Below are positions 60,128 through 64,000 of a stretch of DNA of 64,000 bases, in pieces. Where the stretch lies: NCBI RefSeq assembly GCF_003261635.1, contig NZ_QFXK01000010.1:434001-498000 (forward strand), in the 5' to 3' direction. The notes beneath the pieces are model-generated. The model had not been told where the DNA came from and made no database searches. It saw only the letters and a program-made list of their open reading frames with translations. Within the stretch, counting starts at the first letter, position 1; each line of letters opens with the position of its first letter. The position numbers and the translations under genes are program-made. The DNA comes from Kribbella monticola (GTDB lineage: Bacteria; Actinomycetota; Actinomycetes; Propionibacteriales; Kribbellaceae).

Positions 60128-61860
60128 TGCTGCTTCGCCTGTTGCGTACGCACCTGCGTCCGTACGCCGGCAACCTGTCCATGGTGGTCGTCCTGCAGTT
60201 GATCGGGACGATCGCCTCCCTCTACCTGCCGACCCTGAACGCCGACATCATCGACAACGGCGTCGCCAAGGGCGACACCGGCTACATCGTCGGGACCGGC
60301 GGCTGGATGCTCGGTATCAGCCTGGTGCAGATCATCTGCACGGTCAGCGCCGTGTACTTCGGAGCCAAGACCGCCGCGTTGTTCGGGCGTGACGTCCGGG
60401 CCGCTGTGTTCCACCGGGTCGGCGAGTTCTCCGCGCGGGAGGTGAACCAGTTCGGCGCGCCGACGCTGATCTCCCGCAGTACCAATGACGTCACCCAGGT
60501 CCAGATGCTCGTGGTGACCACCTGCACGATGCTGGTCGCTGCGCCGATCACGATGGTCGGCGGCATCATCATGGCGGTCCGCCAGGACGTCGGCCTGTCC
60601 TGGCTGGTGGCCGTCGCCGTACCGTTGCTGGCGGCATCGATCGGGCTGATCGCGAGCCGGATGGTCCCGCAGTTCCGCAAGATGCAGGTGAACATCGACG
60701 CGGTCAACCGGGTCCTGCGCGAGCAGATCACCGGTATCCGGGTGGTCCGGGCGTTCGTCCGGGAACCGCACGAGGTCGAGCGATTCGGCGAGGCCAACAC
60801 CAACGTCACCAACACCGCGATCCGGGCCGGCCGACTGATGGCCTTGGTGTTCCCGGTCGTGATGCTGATCCTGAACCTGTCCACCGTGGCCGTGCTCTGG
60901 TTCGGCGCCTCCCGGGTCGAGAGCGGCGCGATGCAGGTCGGTGAGCTGACCGCGTTCATCAGCTACCTGATCCAGATCCTGTTCTCGGTGATGATGGCGA
61001 CCTTCGTCATGATCATGGTGCCGCGGGCGGCCGTCTGCGCCGACCGGATCAGCGAAGTACTGGATACCGAGTCCTCGGTACGCCCGCCGGTCACGCCGAT
61101 CAGGACCTTCGTCGGCCGCGGCGAGCTGGTCTTCGAGAACGCCGAATTCTCCTACCCCGGTGCGGCCGAGCCCGTACTACGTGATGTCAGCTTCACCGCG
61201 TCGCCGGGCAAGACCACGGCGATCATCGGGAGCACCGGCGCCGGCAAGACGACCCTGTTGTCCCTGGTGCCGCGACTCTTCGACACCACGGGCGGCCGGG
61301 TGCTGGTCGACGGCAGCGACGTCCGGGAGATCGAGCCGGACCTGCTCTGGGAGCGGATCGGGCTGGTACCGCAACGGCCGTACCTGTTCTCCGGGACGGT
61401 GGCCAGCAACCTGCGCTACGGCAACCCCGACGCGACCGACGACGAGCTGTGGGAAGCCCTTGAGATTGCCCAGGGCAAGGACTTCGTCGCGGCGATGGCG
61501 CAGGGGCTGGACTCGCCGATCTCCCAAGGCGGGACGAACGTGTCCGGCGGACAGCGGCAGCGGCTCGCCATCGCGCGGGCGCTGGTCCGCAAGCCGGAGA
61601 TCTACCTGTTCGACGACTCGTTCTCCGCGCTCGACCTGTCCACCGACGCGCGGCTGCGAGCCGCACTCGCGCCGGTCACCGCCGATGCCTGCGTGGTGAT
61701 CGTGGCCCAGCGGGTGTCCACGATCATCGACGCCGACCAGATCGTCGTACTGGAAGACGGCGCGATCGTCGGCAAGGGCACCCATGACGAACTACTCCAG
61801 ACCTGTCCTACGTACGTCGAGATCGTGGAGTCCCAGCGGTCCGCGGAGGAAGCAGCATGA
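60127..61860 (+). CDS. ABC exporter subunit with degenerate ATP site (heterodimer partner A)
   Basis: A 577-residue half transporter: six membrane segments (1 to about 310) and an ATPase with Walker A IGSTGAGKTT and signature VSGGQ (472-476). The catalytic Glu position is Asp (YLFDD, D497) and the switch His is Gln (VAQRVSTI, Q528). These are the same changes found in the degenerate half of heterodimeric exporters such as TM287/TM288 and LmrCD. It starts within the tetR stop and overlaps the next ABC gene by four bases, as expected for subunits of one complex. Confidence 0.93.
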   Translation: MLLRLLRTHLRPYAGNLSMVVVLQLIGTIASLYLPTLNADIIDNGVAKGDTGYIVGTGGWMLGISLVQIICTVSAVYFGAKTAALFGRDVRAAVFHRVGEFSAREVNQFGAPTLISRSTNDVTQVQMLVVTTCTMLVAAPITMVGGIIMAVRQDVGLSWLVAVAVPLLAASIGLIASRMVPQFRKMQVNIDAVNRVLREQITGIRVVRAFVREPHEVERFGEANTNVTNTAIRAGRLMALVFPVVMLILNLSTVAVLWFGASRVESGAMQVGELTAFISYLIQILFSVMMATFVMIMVPRAAVCADRISEVLDTESSVRPPVTPIRTFVGRGELVFENAEFSYPGAAEPVLRDVSFTASPGKTTAIIGSTGAGKTTLLSLVPRLFDTTGGRVLVDGSDVREIEPDLLWERIGLVPQRPYLFSGTVASNLRYGNPDATDDELWEALEIAQGKDFVAAMAQGLDSPISQGGTNVSGGQRQRLAIARALVRKPEIYLFDDSFSALDLSTDARLRAALAPVTADACVVIVAQRVSTIIDADQIVVLEDGAIVGKGTHDELLQTCPTYVEIVESQRSAEEAA

Positions 61861-63944
61861 CCGACCAGAAGGTGGAAGACACCGCGGCCGAGGAACGGCC
61901 GGCCGAGACGATCAAGTCGACCGAGCGGCCGACCACCGGTCGCGCGTTCGGCCCACCCGGCGGCATCCCCGGCGACAAGTCGATGAACTTCGGCCCGTCG
62001 GCGAAGCGGCTGCTCAGGCGGCTGCGGCCGCACCGGCTGCAGGTCGGCGGCGTGATCCTGCTCGCGATCGGCAGCGTGTCGCTGTCGGTGATCGGCCCGA
62101 AGATCCTCGGCCGGGCGACCGACATCATCTTCGCCGGCGCGATCGGCAAGGGACTGCCGAAAGACGTCACGAAGGAGCAGCTGATCGAGCAGGCCCGGGC
62201 AGCCGGACACGGCCGGCAGGCCGATCTGCTCGGTGGGATCGACCTGATCCCCGGCGTCGGTATCGACTTCGATGCCCTGCGCAACGTGCTGATGCTGGTC
62301 CTGGCCCTGTACGTCGGGTCGTTCTTCCTGTCCTGGATGCAGGGCTACATCCTGAACGGCGTCGTGCAGCGGACCGTGTTCGAGCTGCGATCCGAGGTCG
62401 AGGACAAGCTGAACCGGCTGCCACTGAGCTACTTCGACGGTGCTCCGCGCGGTGAGCTGCTGAGCCGGGTCACCAACGACATCGACAACATCTCGACCAG
62501 CCTGCAGCAGACGCTGAGCCAGTTGCTCACCTCGCTGCTCACGGTGATCGGCGTGGTCACCTTGATGTTCGTGATCTCGCCGACGCTCGCGCTGATCGCC
62601 CTCATCACGATCCCGATCTCGATGGTGCTGACGGCGGCGATCGCCAAGCGGTCGCAGACCCGGTTCGTCGCCCAGTGGCGGCACACCGGCGCTTTGAACG
62701 GCCAGATCGAGGAAGCGTTCACCGGGCACGAACTGGTCAAGGTGTTCGGCCGGCAGAAGGAGATCGAGGCGAGCTTCGCGCAGAAGAACGAGGAGCTCTA
62801 CCAGGCCTCGTTCGGCGCGCAGTTCATCTCCGGCCTGATCATGCCGTCGATGATGTTCATCGGAAACCTGAACTACGTGGTGATCGCGGTCGTCGGTGGA
62901 CTCCGGGTCGCCTCGGGCTCGATGTCCCTGGGTGACGTGCAGGCGTTCATCCAGTACTCGCGGCAGTTCACCCAGCCGCTCACGCAGGTCGCCTCGATGG
63001 CGAACCTGCTGCAGTCCGGCGTGGCGTCGGCCGAGCGCGTGTTCGAAGTACTGGATGCCACCGAGCAGGTGCCGGACGAGACCACGCCGGCGAAGGTGAC
63101 GGATGCGCACGGGCGGGTCGAGTTCGAGCACGTGTCGTTCTCGTACACGCCGGACAAGCCGCTGATCACCGACCTGAGCCTGGTCGCCGAACCAGGGCAG
63201 ACGGTCGCGATCGTCGGTCCGACCGGGGCGGGTAAGACCACGCTGGTCAACCTGATCATGCGGTTCTACGAGCTGAACGGCGGCCGGATCACGCTCGACG
63301 GCGTCGACATCACCGAGCTGAGCCGGCACGACCTGCGGTCGCGGATCGGGATGGTGCTGCAGGACACCTGGCTGTTCGGCGGGACGATCCGGGACAACAT
63401 CCTGTACGGCAATCTCAAGGCCACCGAGGAAGAGATGCTCGCGGCCGCGAAGGCGACGTACGTGGATCGCTTCGTGCACAGCCTGCCCGACGGGTACGAC
63501 ACGGTGATCGACGAGGAAGGCAGCAACGTCAGCGCGGGTGAGAAGCAGTTGCTCACCATCGCTCGCGCCTTCCTGGCCGACCCGCAACTGCTGATCCTGG
63601 ACGAGGCGACCAGCTCGGTCGACACCCGTACCGAGGTCCTGGTGCAACGCGCGATGGCCGCGCTGCGCTCCGACCGGACCAGCTTCGTGATCGCCCACCG
63701 GCTGTCGACGATCCGCGACGCGGACCTGATCCTGGTCATGGAGGACGGCTCGATCGTTGAACAAGGCAACCACCACCAGCTCCTCGCGGTGAACGGCGCC
63801 TACGCCCGCCTCTACAACGCCCAGTTCAGCGCCGCCGTCGTCGACCACGACGCCGACCAGCCAACCCCCACCCCCGTCCCACCCGTCCCCACCACAGCCC
63901 AACTGATCACCGACGACGAAGACGAATCAGCCCTGACCCCCTGA
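61857..63944 (+). CDS. ABC exporter subunit with canonical ATPase residues (heterodimer partner B)
   Basis: A 695-residue half transporter. It has a charged, disordered N-terminus (1 to about 45), membrane segments with a long extracytoplasmic loop (about 85-130), Walker A VGPTGAGKTT, Walker B LLILDEATSS with Glu at E583 and His at H614 (IAHRLSTI). The signature is SAGEK (559-563) instead of SGGQ, again typical of the partner in asymmetric exporters. The C-terminus is a Pro/Thr/Asp-rich tail. Likely exports a drug or lipid with the preceding subunit. Confidence 0.93.
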   Translation: MTDQKVEDTAAEERPAETIKSTERPTTGRAFGPPGGIPGDKSMNFGPSAKRLLRRLRPHRLQVGGVILLAIGSVSLSVIGPKILGRATDIIFAGAIGKGLPKDVTKEQLIEQARAAGHGRQADLLGGIDLIPGVGIDFDALRNVLMLVLALYVGSFFLSWMQGYILNGVVQRTVFELRSEVEDKLNRLPLSYFDGAPRGELLSRVTNDIDNISTSLQQTLSQLLTSLLTVIGVVTLMFVISPTLALIALITIPISMVLTAAIAKRSQTRFVAQWRHTGALNGQIEEAFTGHELVKVFGRQKEIEASFAQKNEELYQASFGAQFISGLIMPSMMFIGNLNYVVIAVVGGLRVASGSMSLGDVQAFIQYSRQFTQPLTQVASMANLLQSGVASAERVFEVLDATEQVPDETTPAKVTDAHGRVEFEHVSFSYTPDKPLITDLSLVAEPGQTVAIVGPTGAGKTTLVNLIMRFYELNGGRITLDGVDITELSRHDLRSRIGMVLQDTWLFGGTIRDNILYGNLKATEEEMLAAAKATYVDRFVHSLPDGYDTVIDEEGSNVSAGEKQLLTIARAFLADPQLLILDEATSSVDTRTEVLVQRAMAALRSDRTSFVIAHRLSTIRDADLILVMEDGSIVEQGNHHQLLAVNGAYARLYNAQFSAAVVDHDADQPTPTPVPPVPTTAQLITDDEDESALTP

Positions 63945-63962
63945 CCCACCCACCACCTCGAG

Positions 63963-63990
63963 AAGGGGACGCCCACCCGGGCGTCCCCTT
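63963..63990 (+). terminator. Terminator of the TetR-ABC-ABC operon
   Basis: Perfect 12-bp stem (63963-63974 with 63979-63990), ACCC loop, followed by a pyrimidine-rich tail. Lies 18 bases after the stop of the last ABC gene. Confidence 0.88.
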
Positions 63991-64000
63991 TCCCTTCTCC

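Overview
The window is strongly GC-rich, uses GTG and TTG starts freely, and carries F420-type luciferase-like oxidoreductases, class III cyclase, peptide deformylase, GntR/MarR/TetR/ArsR regulators and Rv1272c/Rv1273c-like ABC exporters. This points to a soil actinobacterium. Protein styles and gene neighbours suggest the Propionibacteriales, perhaps Kribbella or a relative; that genus call is inference. I saw no rRNA, tRNA, phage, transposase or CRISPR locus. The window reads as chromosomal housekeeping plus accessory genes, with an unusual density of short tandem repeats.

Layout. (1) 1-3211: end of an unknown gene, a SpoU/TrmH RNA methyltransferase, a P-loop kinase-like protein, peptide deformylase and an F420-type oxidoreductase. 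(2) 3358-9968: the most distinctive region. It holds a radical SAM enzyme, a SAM methyltransferase, a fused nucleotide-sugar epimerase/DegT aminotransferase, an Alg14/PssD-like protein, an Alg13/PssE-like protein fused to a methyltransferase, and a UDP-glucuronate decarboxylase-like SDR. It looks like a small locus for making and transferring a modified sugar. (3) 10155-22316: AAA ATPase, DinB, SMP-30-like protein, extradiol dioxygenase, second LLM oxidoreductase, cold-shock protein, emfourin-like inhibitor, secreted GH20 hexosaminidase, fructosamine kinase-like protein, glyoxalase-fold protein, dehalogenase-like hydrolase, and a DJ-1/MarR pair. (4) 22465-33559: a large secreted beta-helix protein behind LacI-type palindromes, HrpA helicase with nonapeptide repeats, Usp, and an acyl-CoA synthetase/SDR pair. 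(5) 33746-50650: hydrolase, M24 peptidase, AraC/MFS divergent pair, SoxR with its own SoxR-box-like site, RecQ-like helicase, fused ArsR-SRPBCC, SDRs, GNATs, cyclase, M1 aminopeptidase, a TrmH remnant and GntR. (6) 50658-57226: gamma-glutamyltransferase, SWIM protein and SNF2 helicase, each flanked or interrupted by minisatellites. (7) 57352-64000: a canonical ABC exporter divergent from a TetR-ABC-ABC operon that encodes a probable heterodimeric exporter with one degenerate ATP site.

Regulation is unusually readable. Several genes have a TANNNT -10 box 5-7 bases before the start codon, which predicts leaderless mRNAs. Palindromic operators sit over the promoters of the DJ-1/MarR, TetR/ABC, ArsR-SRPBCC, dioxygenase, secreted beta-helix and SoxR genes. 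Good hairpin terminators separate many units.
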